64,000 nt of DNA from Corinectria fuckeliana. Taxonomy: Eukaryota > Ascomycota > Sordariomycetes > Hypocreales > Nectriaceae. The DNA lies in contig WPDH01000033.1 of the NCBI GenBank assembly GCA_019137255.1, forward strand, positions 124,001-188,000. Reading direction: 5' to 3'. The notes below the pieces were generated by a model. The model was not told the origin of the DNA, ran no database searches, and worked only from the letters and a program-made list of their open reading frames with translations. Positions 33,011-43,583 of this stretch are shown here, piece by piece. The translations under genes and the position numbers were made by a program. How positions within the stretch are numbered: position 1 is the stretch's first letter; the number at the start of each line of letters is the position of its first letter.

Positions 33011-34845
33011 ATGTTTAATACAATCCTTCTCATTCTAACCACCGTGGCGGGCCTCTGCTATTTTGCGTTGTCGTTTCCACAGGTAAGTGCTCACTCACAC
33101 GCTCTGCATTCCACCCGGACTGACAGAACCACACCAGCTGCGACAAGAATGGAAACTCCACTCTCACCGCTCACAGCTACCCCCCGGGCCCAAAACCATC
33201 AAAGTCGGCATCAGGAAGCCATGGTTGTGGTTCCAAGAGCTCAGCAAGGAATACGGAGACGTGGTTTACCTGCAGCTTGGGCCAACTCCCACAATCATCC
33301 TGGGCTCCGCGCAGGCCGCTTGGGATCTTCTAGAGAAGCGAGGTGCCGTCTATTCCTCCCGGCCACGATTCATCATGGGAGGCGAGCTCTTGTCCGGGGG
33401 CATGCGCGGGCTGATGGCTCCGTATGCCTCGTATTGGCGACGATGGCGGAAACTGTTGCATGGCGGATTCATGCAACGCCAGAGTGAAACGTATCGACCT
33501 ATCCAGAGCCTCGAGTCCAAGGTCCTCATGCACGACCTTCTCAAATGCCCAAAGGACTTCCGCAAGCATCTCGAGCGATACGCAGCGTCTGTCATTGTCA
33601 CCGTCACGTATGGCCGTAGAGTCGAAGACGTGACGACCGACATTGTAGTCCAGCGTAATGCCGAATCTATGGAACGTCTCACAATGGTCAAGTAAGCTTT
33701 CTATCCAGTTTACCCATCTGAAATATCCTCTTACACTGATAGCATTCCGGGAAAATTCGCGGTAGAACGTTACCCTCTATTGAAATACGTTCCAACCATC
33801 TTCGCACCGTGGAAGGCCCAAGTGCTCCAGCAACGCGAAAAGGACATCCAACTCTACACTCAACTCATGGATGAGGTCCGAGAGAAGGTCTCTCAAGGCA
33901 CTTCGCCTACTTGTTTTGCTAAGCACTTGCTGCAAGAGCAAGAGAATCTAGGCATGACAGATCTTGAAATCGCTTACACGGCAGGATCTCCGTTCGGGGC
34001 CGGAGTAGAAACAGTAAGCACAGCGTACTTTTCCGTGGCGACTGCGCTGATACTCATCAAACTAAACCCAGTCAGCGGGCACGCTTTCTAGTTTCTTCCT
34101 TGCTTGCGTCAAGTTTGGGCCGCAATTTATACCGCGAGCGCAGGAGGAGCTTGATAGAGTAGTCGGATTTGATCGGCTTCCCACCTTCGATGACTTGCCC
34201 CGGCTTGAGTATGTGAGAGCAATCGCTTCAGAAACGTTGCGCTGGCGACCAGTGGCTGTTCTTGGGGGCACTCCTCATGCAAGCACAGCGGACAATATCT
34301 ACAAGGGAATGTTCATTCCCAAGGGTAGCACCATCATTGCGCCCCTATGGGGCAGTGAGTTCTTCGCTCTTCATGCTCTTGCACGCTTCTGACAGGGCTT
34401 TTATTAGTTCATCTCAACGAAGCCGACTTCCCAGAACCTCACGAGTTCAGACCAGGGCGGTTCTTGGAAGAAAGAAACTACCCCGGTACCTTCGGCCACA
34501 GTGCTTTTGGGTGGGGCCGACGTATTTGCCCTGGTATGCATCTTGGCTCTGCCTCGATAGCAATCAACATCGCGCGCATCCTGTGGGCATTCGAGATTAA
34601 CCCTGAAAAGGGGAAGGATGGCCGGGATTCTGAGGTCGACATGTAAGTTGAATTGTGACCTAGAATGCGCTGTACTAAGATCAAACAGTTTCGCCTTCTC
34701 AGAGGGATTCAATTCAAGCCCTCTCCCGTTCCCCTGTTCCATCACACCCCGCTCTTCCAGGCAAGTCGAGGTTATCGGGAGGGATTTCGAAGATGCTATC
34801 AAAGACCTGCAAGCATACACGACGGCTACTAGTAAGGTATCCTGA
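33011..34845 (+). CDS. Cytochrome P450 monooxygenase, six exons
   Basis: Exons 33011-33082, 33138-33691, 33743-34013, 34072-34354, 34408-34642 and 34689-34845 join in phase to 523 residues. An N-terminal membrane anchor (FNTILLILTTVAGLCYFAL) and the proline-rich hinge LPPGPK place it on the ER. The I-helix reads FGAGVETSAG, the K-helix ETLRW (ExxR), and the heme loop FGWGRRICPGMHLG with the axial cysteine. It belongs to a conserved fungal type often annotated as O-methylsterigmatocystin-oxidoreductase-like; that name comes from distant similarity and does not imply aflatoxin chemistry. No polyketide or peptide synthase lies nearby, so a cluster role is not supported. Fully intact. Confidence 0.93.
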
Positions 34846-35100
34846 AAGATGGTGAGCACGTTGCCAAATAGACATAGTGCTGCAAGCTCTAGGCCTGGGT
34901 CAGTCTAGTTGAAAACGCGAAGATGGCCATAATACGGTTGATTTGTTATTTCGAATGGATACAAACACTATGGCACATCATATATTTAAATTGACGTGGT
35001 ACTTCTGTACTAGTCTAAGCCAAGTCGACGCAATGTTACAACAGCTCTAGATTGCGACATCCCGCTCACTCGCTACAGCGCTAATACGTTTCCGTATCCA

Positions 35101-36180
35101 TTAGTTCATGGCCCGCGCATGTCGTCGCGTAACACTGGAGCCAGCAGTCTTCTTCAGCCACTGAATGAAGGTGTCGAGAGTGAAATTCTCAGGGAGAGTG
35201 CTCGTGCTGTCGTCAGAGGAGGCAGCGGCAGCGACAGACTTGGTCGCAGCGGGAGCGGCGGTAGTCGTCGTAACAGCAAGCTGTTGCGCAGCGGCAGTCG
35301 GAGTAGGCTGGGTGGGGGTAACGACCGAGGTGACAAGGCCAGTAGGGGTAGCGATGGGAGTAGGGGTCGTCGCGTCCGTGGCCGCAGGCGCAGAGGCAAC
35401 AGGGGTAGAGTCACCGGAGCCGGAGCCAGAATCCGAGCCGGAGCCGTACAGGGCAGGGCCAGGGATCTCGTAGCTCTCAAGGGTGGTGTAGGGGTTGAAC
35501 AGGATTCCGGCGTCAGTAGGGGTGTACAGAGCCGTGCCCAGGACGCCCTCGGGGTTGTCAGTTCCAGAGCCGGTAATGGCGATGTTGAAGCACTGGGGGT
35601 AGTTCTGGGCACCGCCCTCAGAGCCAGCACCGTGCATGGCAATGATCTCGTGGCGGAAGACGTAGTTGCCCGCGGCAAGCGTCTCGGGCACAGTGGTGAC
35701 CCAGGTGTTGTTGTTGGCGATCATGTCAGTGGTAGCCCAAGTCTGGCTCGAAATGTCGATGCCGCCCGCGTCGATCTTGACCCACTTGAGGGTCGTCTTG
35801 TCGGCGGCGGAGCACTCGCCGTCGCACTTGGCGACGTAGGTCAGGACGGGGCCGATGTGAGACTCGGGCCACTCGGACCAGTTGAACTCGACAGTGCCGC
35901 CGGCCTTGACCGAGGCCGAGATGGCACCGGGCTCGGCGTTGATGTGGCAGATGATGTCGGCCGTGGTGTAGGCATCGGGAGCGACGAAGCCGTTGTCGAG
36001 GTCCTCGGCATACCAAGCGGGGATGTCGGGAACCGTCTGGCCGTTCTGCTTGGCGTAGTAGTACTCGAGCTTGAAGCCGTCCTGGGCAACTCCGTCCGTC
36101 TTGAAGCCAGTGACGGTTCCGTGGGCGAGGGCGGTGGAGGCGAAGGCACCGAGAAGAGCGGCGGTAGTCTTGAAAGACAT
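35101..36180 (-). CDS. AA9 lytic polysaccharide monooxygenase with C-terminal extension
   Basis: An intronless 359-residue secreted copper enzyme that cleaves cellulose or related glucans oxidatively. Signal peptide cleavage after A19 exposes H20 as the N-terminal copper ligand; H108 in WPESHIGP completes the histidine brace. H183 (near RHEIIAMHGAG) and Y194 in AQNYPQCF supply the second shell and axial tyrosine. Cysteines at 78 and 197 fit the conserved disulfide. From about residue 245 a Ser/Thr/Pro/Ala-rich linker leads to LPENFTLDTFIQWLKKTAG, resembling the small X282-type C-terminal module of some AA9s rather than a CBM1. The long plus-strand ORF opposite is a shadow caused by high GC3. 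Confidence 0.93.
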   Translation of the reverse strand: MSFKTTAALLGAFASTALAHGTVTGFKTDGVAQDGFKLEYYYAKQNGQTVPDIPAWYAEDLDNGFVAPDAYTTADIICHINAEPGAISASVKAGGTVEFNWSEWPESHIGPVLTYVAKCDGECSAADKTTLKWVKIDAGGIDISSQTWATTDMIANNNTWVTTVPETLAAGNYVFRHEIIAMHGAGSEGGAQNYPQCFNIAITGSGTDNPEGVLGTALYTPTDAGILFNPYTTLESYEIPGPALYGSGSDSGSGSGDSTPVASAPAATDATTPTPIATPTGLVTSVVTPTQPTPTAAAQQLAVTTTTAAPAATKSVAAAASSDDSTSTLPENFTLDTFIQWLKKTAGSSVTRRHARAMN

Positions 36181-38163
36181 GTTGAAGGACGGAATGAAGT
36201 GGTTTTGTGGTTGGTTTTGTGAGTGAAAGTGGGCGACGGGTGATGTCGTTGGATCAAAGAAGTAAAGAGAGTTAAGAGTAGTGTGAACGAAAGAGTACCA
36301 GCTTCACACAGTGAAGAAAAGAATGGAATAGTGGATGGAGAAATGAATGCGACCTGCAGCGTTGACGAGAAGAGAAACCCAGACTGAAGCTGATGCTTCC
36401 GTTGCCTTTATAGTAGCCATTACAGCGTGTTGGTCTATTTTTACGGGGTTTCCATCGCCTCCTTGTTTCCCAGCCCGTGTTTCTCGGATGCGAATTCAGA
36501 GTGGTGGAATCCGAAGCCAGTCTCAGCGTCGTGGAGACACGCTCTGCTTTGAGAGATAGGTCCGGCCAAGGCGGCAGGGGCCTTGGTGTTTCACTTCCAA
36601 TGCAGCCACCATCGTGCAGATTCAAGCGCGCGGCAATAGCAGAGTCCCGATATCGACTCGTTTAACGTAGTGTGCCGATCGTTTCAGGTGTCGGCGCTCG
36701 CCTGCTTGGAAGGGAAGGGAACGGGAAACCAGGCACGTCTTGGCGAAATACCACCGTTTGCACCGTGTTTTCCCCCCTTCTTCTCTGTAGTCCAGGTTTG
36801 GCATTTCCTTTCCCGTTGAATTGCAAACTCCAAGCCACCAAGAGCTCTCCCATTAGCGATGCAAAAAGTGAGATGCGGTCGCTTCCAGGAATTCTTAAGC
36901 AATGCAGTTCAAACTAACGAGGCCCCCACCCCGCGTATCATAGTACATAGTAATACTATCACCAAGGGGCGAGGTCCACAAGGGCTGCGGGAAATGGTCG
37001 CGAATGGCGGGTCTCCAAAACATCTTTCGTCCCTGGTTCCCAAGAAACTCGCTTAAGCTTATTATCCCCGTGCCGAGTGCAAGGTTTAAACGGCCGTACC
37101 TGGTTCACGTAGCTGCGGCGACGTCAGATGATGCCATGTTAAAACCTCAGCCAAGCCAACCTCCGTTGTTGTTTTGGATAGGTCACTACTGTAGAGTGTT
37201 AGCCCACGCGGAGTGTATGTATCCAGTGTTTTTTTCTACGGATACGTGTGTGCCTGTCCTTTCGCTCGCACACAGAGGCGAACATCTCTTCGAGGTTGGC
37301 GTCAGAGGGATCGCGAGACCAGCAATCCCTCACGTTTTCATCAGTGCGAATATTCCCGGTTTCATTCCAAATTGAGCGGATAGAATGTGGGCCCTGTCAT
37401 TTCGAGTAATATTCCAGGTCGCTATTCCTTTGAACATAGGTATCCGACTTGAGACGCATACCCCTGAAGCCAGCACTGCCACCATAAAACCAGTCTCCCC
37501 GTCTTGGCTCTTGCTAGTCACTTGGCAGAGTTGGCAGAGGTTTGGCAATAGACTTTCACTTCCAAGCCTGAGCATAGACGTAAGGGGTGCATAACATTTT
37601 TTTTTATGCGACTGCCAAGCCTCTTTGATGCTGCAAAACTAAGTTGCACTTCCAGGCGTATGCGACGTCGTGAGCGTCAAAACCAGGATACAGGGGAAAG
37701 ATACGGCGACCCTAGCAGCGGAATAGCGGACGTTTCCTAGCCTTTAGGCTGAAACGACGTTTCTCCAGCCAACAAATGGACCTGTTTCCTTGGCTTGACC
37801 GCCAGATACGCCGGAGGAAGTTCCCTACTCTTGGGCAATAGATCATTTACACGTCCTCTGGCAATACCAATTGTCCTGTCGTTGGTTTTACAATTTAGCC
37901 AACTATTAGTCCCATTGATTTAAAGACGGCTCGTCTTCGCATCACCGACCCGAAACTTAATCTTGAAACTCAATCGAATGACCCCTGCCTTGCATCCTCA
38001 ATCTACTTACATAGTAGCATTATGTAGGTATGTTTTGTTCTCAATATCATGTTTAGCTCGTCCACCCTGGCATTACATCGCTATGAAGAGAACCTGCGAC
38101 GGGGGCGGGTCTCAATTGAGACCTGAGTGAACCAAGATCACCGCAATTGCCCGACTACCTACT
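36181..38163. other. 2-kb gene-poor spacer
   Basis: Contains the LPMO promoter (leftward) with pyrimidine-rich sequence close to the start. No convincing gene in the remainder. Confidence 0.5.
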
Positions 38164-39327
38164 CTAAATGTCATCCGCAATGGGGTCCAACCCTTGGGCC
38201 AGTCCAATCCGGGCTTCAAAGAAGAACCGCAGGCGCTCGACCAGCGCACGATCAGTCATGAACCTCGCGAACTCGGCAGGGTTCGTGGCCGTCTCGTTCC
38301 ACAGACTCGGGAACCCGCTCGGCGAAGGGATGTCACGGCGAACCGACCACAGCCCAGAAGACTCCTGGAAGTCGCTGCTGAGGATGAAGTTGTGCAGCAG
38401 CCTGGAGTCCTCGGGGTGAGGGGCGTCCTTCAGGATAGCGGCTGTCTGGGGCCAGGAGACGTACTTGCCCTTTGTGGGCTGGGAGAACTTGATGGGATCG
38501 GCGGATCCAACGCCCCCGGAAGCTGCGAAAAAAGCTGCCGAGGTGCTGTTCTTCTGGCTGATGACGGTCGAGGGAGTCTGCGTGCCGCGGATCCAGCGGG
38601 GGTTCTGCGCGAGGAGCTTGTCAAACCAAGAAACGCCGTATTGTCGCGTACTATAAAGGTCAGTGCTGCACCGTGCACAGGGAAAATAGGGTTAGGGTTC
38701 AGGAAGAGAGAGGACGTCTCACATCAGATAGAAAGCCCACGCAACCGCGTCATCGTCGTTGGGGTAGGTGAGGACGAGCTTGTTCTTGAACTCGGGCCGG
38801 AGCCAGTCGTCCCACTCGACAGGCGGCTTGATCCCAGGCAGCTTGTCGGTGTTCCAGGCGCCGGACTAGAAGAAGACGTAGACGCCGTACCACGCGGCGG
38901 TGTCGTCCTTGAAGGCGTGGTCGATCTCCTCGAAGCCGCGGGGCGCGTAGTTCAGGAGCGCGCCATGCTGCGCCCAGCGGGGATAGTCGTGCAGAGTCTG
39001 GAGGATGACGCTGTCGACGTAGACGGCGTCCTTGCCCGCGGCCAGCTGCTGGTCCAGGCGGCCGTCGTGGTACTTTGAGAGGTCCACGGTGACGTTGAGG
39101 GTGATGCCGGGGAATCGATTCTCAAAGGCCTTCTTGAAGCCGTCTTGCTGGTTCGCCTCGTCCCTGCCGTGCCAAACCGTCACGACGTCGCCCTCGGCCT
39201 TGGTGGCCTTGTAGAGCTCGTCGAGAGAGCGGGTCTCGTACTCGACCTCGGCATTGAAGCCGAGAACTTGGTCAAAGCCAAGGACGCGCCATGCCAGGAG
39301 GGTGCTTGCGACAAGACTCGGCAACAT
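38164..39327 (-). pseudogene. Secreted periplasmic-binding-protein-like gene with in-frame TAG
   Basis: Two exons, 39327-38723 and 38650-38164, would give about 363 residues, but TAG at 38866-38868 interrupts exon 1 after GVYVFF. Beyond it the same frame continues with good coding character (SGAWNTDKLPGIKPP, NDDDAVAWAFYL) through the intron to the C-terminus ending in LDPIADDI. MLPSLVASTLLAWRVLGF is a signal-peptide-like start; an upstream ATG at 39462 is less likely. The fold is that of type-II solute-binding proteins of bacterial iron-type ABC transporters, a group that also occurs as uncharacterised secreted proteins in fungi. One nonsense change separates it from an intact gene, so it is a very young pseudogene, or the base is an error. 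Confidence 0.75.
38687..38703. repeat. Telomere-like repeat inside an intron
   Basis: tagggttagggttcagg, about two and a half TTAGGG-type units, lies within the intron of the solute-binding-like gene. Confidence 0.6.
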
Positions 39328-40499
39328 GATTTCGGGAATGTTGAAGAGACAACGAGTTAGGCTGTTGTGGCTCGGCCACCCACCCAGGCGAATGATGTGG
39401 AGGTGTCTTGAGTGTGAAGCCGAAGCGGACTGTCCATGGTCAGATACTGGCCAAGTCTGCATGGTATTTTATATCCCGTTGGGCGAATACGGCCTCATCA
39501 TCACATCACGCTAGAGCGACGTTCACCGCAAGACATGGTCTATCCCGCTGGGGCAGCGCTCATCGGCACATCCGTATTTCGCACGACCCTTGGTGTCTCG
39601 CGTAGCGGTTACCTGCGGGGATGTGCCGTGAGGTCTGCTGTCCGACTTGTCTTTGGGTGAGCAGTGCCCGCAGCATAGGACGATATTCACTCTGAAGCTA
39701 GCGGAGTTCGGGGGAAGATCTCGTTTAATCGAGGGGAGCAAAACCGGAGTTGATGCGACTTTGGGCCCTGATTAGGCAATATGGAGCCTAGAATTCGAGA
39801 TAGCTCCATCGTACCCGCGCGCGTCGCTGAATCAACATCAGTCATCCGTGGGTACGAAGTGGAAGTGGGAGTGGAAGTGGGAGTGGAAGTGGGAGTGGGA
39901 TGCCGGGAGGTGAGTTGACATTCCTATTGAACCCGTCAAATGTAGATCAAAGCAGGCTACCTAGAATCCCGTAACTAGTATGCGTCACGTGTGTGCTAAT
40001 TTGGACGACAGGAAACCCCGTAAAGGACTGATTTGTTTAGATATCTGTGACCCAGGAAGCCGTCTGGCCTTTACTGGCAGATTGTTTACCCAATGATAGC
40101 ATCCGTAGACCGACTCTTTTCGCGATTGAGTGAGTACCCTAGACCTTTCCCCAGACTCGCACTGAAAGCCTCACTGACCCCGCGCCGTCCACTGTAACAT
40201 AACAGTGCGAACCAACCTAAAGTCGCAAATCATGTACGTAGGTTCTTCATGCTGGACGGCATGCAGCATGATTGATGGTGAGCCACTCGTAGCACTGCAA
40301 AAGCAAAAAACCCCATGGCTGACCTAATCAGTCCATCCATCGCCAGGCAGACCACAGGGTCGTTGTGTTTTTCAGGTGACAGGCTGTTGCTGCCTGGATG
40401 TTCAGTCAGAGTCACAGTCCGAGCCGGCGGGCAGTTTTCAGAATCCCCTTTCCGCAACAACCTTGTCTCATCATCCACCTACCGAAGCTTGTACCTATC
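39328..40499. other. Intergenic between divergent genes
   Basis: Contains promoter regions of both neighbours and a 12-bp tandem repeat listed separately. No gene seen. Confidence 0.5.
39859..39900. repeat. 12-bp tandem repeat (gtggaagtggga)
   Basis: Three full units at 39859, 39871 and 39883, followed by half a unit to 39900. A simple purine-rich minisatellite. Confidence 0.9.
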
Positions 40500-41988
40500 A
40501 TGGCCGACCCGACTCCGGAATCGCGCTTCGCGGACGACTGGCTCGAGGTGGACAGCGCAGCTTCGGTTGTGTCCCTGTCGACGTCGGATGACGACAGCAG
40601 CGACGGCGACATCGAGAGCAACCTCGAAAGCCATCTGCTTGTCCCGTCCAGACCTACTTCGCCTCAGGCCAAGCCCACCGCCCCGCGCTCCTCCCTGTGC
40701 CCTCTCCACGGCGATGGCGGTTGCGATGGCGATGACGATGACGACCTCTACGCGCGCTCCGAGACACACTCGCGTCCTCCCTCGAGCAGAGCGAGCACCA
40801 CCCGCATCGGCCAGTCGTTGGCCTCGCTGACGCTGGACGATGACGCCAACGCCAACGCCAAGCCGGCGGCCCAGTCGCCAACCCCACACTGCACCACCGC
40901 TAACCAGGAGAACGAGAACGCCAACGACCCCGTCTTCTACCACAAGGCCCTGCGCGAGGCAATCGCCTGCATCGACGCTACTAGCGCAAAGGCCCTCGCC
41001 CTCGGCGCCGCGCGCATCTCCACGCTGTCGTTCCTCAAGTCTGCCTGCGACGACATCGCCAAGAACGCCAGAGACCTCGAACCCATCCTGGCCGCCTATG
41101 CCCGGCGCTGGACGGCCAAGGGCGCAGGCATGGCCGCGGGCGAGATGCCCGTCAACGCCAACCTGCTCGAGTGGATAGACAACCTCAGGATCCAGCTGTC
41201 CAACGCCCACGCCGAGATGGACCGGATCAAGCCGCAGGAGAAGGGGGACGGCGAATCCGACAGGCGCTCGGTCGCCGCGTCCATCCCCTTGCAGGTCAAC
41301 GTTGCCCTGGCTGGGTGCGCCGAGGCTCTGGAGGACGCCCTCGTCACCATCGACAGCTTTATGCCCATCTTCAAAGTGTGAGCTTCCTGGACCTCCCGGT
41401 CTACCTCTTTCATCCAACAGCGTTGACGTGGTCTACAGCGACTTTGACGAGTCCCAAACGCGGTGGATGAGCATGCCCGCCAAAGAGGTCGACGAGGTCC
41501 GGGCGCGGCCCCGTCGAGAGCCTCCGCATCCGGACGTCTCCTGTATCCGTCGCGAGCTGTACACCCTGAAGGACCAGGTCCGTAGAAGCTCCGTTTTCCT
41601 CAGTGTCCTATGTAACATGACACCCCCGCCGCCTCTTCCCAAGGCTCCCTCGGTGATTGCCTGCCTCGACGGCATTGCCGAAGCCATCTCGACCATCCTG
41701 ACCAACCACGCCTCGGAGTGGGTCGAGTCCGGCTCGGCTTCCACTTCCAAACGGGTCATCACCTACCAAGATTTTGTCGCGCTGGACGCCGATATCCTGC
41801 ACGACATCACGGGGCATTTACGGGAACTGCAAGATCAATTGGAGGTCGGAGAGGAGCGACTGGAGGGCAAATACACCGCCGAAATGATCCGCAACCACCA
41901 GCTTGTCTTGCTGACCGAGTGCGGCCTAATGGAGGAGCTGATTTCCATTGCCGACTTGCTGGGGTCCCTAATCTTGTCCAGTGCCTAG
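40500..41988 (+). CDS. Conserved-looking protein of unknown function, two exons
   Basis: Exons 40500-41377 and 41421-41988 join in phase (donor gtgagc) to 481 residues. ATG 40500 (MADPTPESRFADDWLEVDS) is preferred over the in-frame 40398, which gives a low-complexity leader. The first 130 residues are Ser/Asp-rich and probably disordered. From about residue 140 it is helical: HKALREAIACIDATSAKAL, then long amphipathic helices up to ELISIADLLGSLI. Four to six helices with heptad-like spacing suggest a coiled-coil or helical-bundle scaffold. There is no signal peptide, membrane helix or catalytic motif. I do not recognise the family. The antisense ORF of 312 residues is a shadow. Confidence 0.75.
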
Positions 41989-42347
41989 TTTTGGACTCCG
42001 GAGTTTGGACTCTTTGCGGCGAATTGGTTGACTTACTTGGGTGGCTACGAGGGCTGGTCTTGACCACATTGCTATTGGAATCACAGCAGTAAACAAACAT
42101 GCATGTAAGGAGAAGCGCGATAGGAATTTTACTAGTCTTGCCAATGAAATGAAATGGCAGCTTTCAACTGATGTAGTGTAAGCGTCGCTGCTTGTGCCAT
42201 CTCCGCTCTACCAGCATTCGTCGTGTGTGGCTCAGCTGTGGCTGAAGCGAACACGCTCCAACGCGTCTCAAGAAATCCCCCAGTTCCCTGCTGGATCAAC
42301 CCCAGCCATCTTTGCCAAATCACCAGCTGGAAACAAAACTCATCACA
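41989..42347. other. Intergenic spacer
   Basis: 3' end of the unknown gene and promoter of the EVE-domain gene. Nothing else seen. Confidence 0.5.
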
Positions 42348-43394
42348 ATGCCGCCCCGCAAGAGAAGCGCCCCAGCAGCTGATACAGCTATCACGGAGGA
42401 GCCAGGCCCCAAAAGACGCTCCCTTCGTTCCGCCACGCTCCGGAGCAGCCAAGCCAGCGCCGAGCCCGTTGAGCCCGCCAAGCCCCGGACCAAGCCCCAG
42501 CAGAAGGCTCAGAAAGCGGATGAAGAGAAGCCCGATCGGGAACTAAAGACAGCAGCCAATGGTCAGAGGAAACAAGCTAAGAAGGCGGGCAAGCCAGCCC
42601 GCGAGAGTGACTCTGGCGAAAACACAACCGCGACTAAACCCTCCCCCGCTGTCTCTGAAGATTTCGATGTTGATTCGATTCCCACGCGGAACCCCAATGC
42701 TCCTAGGCATGATGGCGAGTGGTACTGGCTCATGAAGGCGGAGCCAGAAACGCGCATGGAGAATGGCGTCGATGTGAGGTTCTCCATTGACGACTTGCGG
42801 GCCAAGGACAAGCCTGAGGGCTGGGATGGTGAGTTTAGTCCACAAGTCGCCAGTCAACCTACTCACATTCATCTAGGAATCAGAGCGTATCCAGGTAAGC
42901 ACGAGCTCTAAGCCCCGTCGAGTCCGCAACTAACAACCACAGCTCGCAACAACATGCGGAACATGAACGCCGGCGACAAAGCCTTCTTCTACCACTCCAA
43001 CTGCAAAGAGCCAAGCATCGTCGGCACCATGGAGATTGTGAAGGAGTACTCCGAGGATCGTCAGTAGCCCTCCAACCCTCTTCCGGGGCGCCGTGCTCAT
43101 ACAGGACTAGGAACCGCACGCCAGCCCGGAACGCCGTACTACGACCCCTCGTCCACCAAGGACAAGCCCAAGTGGGATCTTGTGCACGTCGAGTTCCGCA
43201 AGAAGTTTGCCGTGCAAATCACCCTGAAGGAGCTCCGGGAACTGGGGAAGCCGGGGGGGCCGCTGGAGAATATGCAGATGCTGAAGCAGTCGCGGCTTAG
43301 TGTGAGCAAGGTGAGCGGGGCAGAGTGGAAGGCCCTTTGCGAGCTCGCCGACAAGAAGGCCAAGGACGCGGGATTGGAGCACGAGGAAGCTTAG
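42348..43394 (+). CDS. EVE-domain protein, THYN1-like, four exons with an 18-nt microexon
   Basis: Exons 42348-42828, 42877-42894, 42943-43059 and 43111-43394 give 299 residues. Exon 2 is only 18 nt and encodes the G-I-R-A-Y-P step of the conserved segment WDGIRAYPARNN; leaving it out breaks the homology. The last intron has two in-frame acceptors, at 43104 and 43110, so a 301-residue isoform is possible; its donor is gtcagt. A basic, probably disordered N-terminal tail of 120 residues (PKRRSLRS, nuclear-localisation-like) precedes the EVE domain (WYWLMKAEPE, GDKAFFYHSNCKEPSIVGTM, PGTPYYDPSS, KWDLVHVEF). EVE/PUA-like domains bind modified bases in DNA or RNA; the fungal role is not established. 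Confidence 0.92.
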
Positions 43395-43583
43395 GGGCTT
43401 TTGGCTAGAGGCCTGATAATACTAGGAGTTACAATAGTTGGGTTCATAATAGTTGGTAATATTCATAGCCAGTTAGACTAGGGGAATACAACAACGCCCA
43501 ATATGATCCTGGGAAGAGAGTTGTCGTCTATCCAATGCAATCAAGAAATGGCTTGCTAATTTTAATCTAGTCTATACACGCTT

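Noticed and set aside
35119..36222. 367-codon plus-strand ORF opposite the LPMO
   Set aside because: Low-complexity Gly/Arg/Val protein; it is the antisense of a GC3-rich AA9 gene whose motifs are unmistakable.
38866..38868. Programmed readthrough of the TAG in the solute-binding-like gene
   Set aside because: The following bases (TCC) do not match the known fungal readthrough context TGA-CTA, and the 18-nt stretch ending at the TAG is far too short to be an intron.
38194..39078. 294-codon plus-strand ORF opposite the solute-binding-like gene
   Set aside because: Antisense shadow; the minus strand carries the signal peptide, intron and family likeness.
40479..41417. 312-codon minus-strand ORF opposite the unknown helical protein
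   Set aside because: Gly/Val/Arg-rich shadow; the plus-strand frame has a proper intron and continues in phase.
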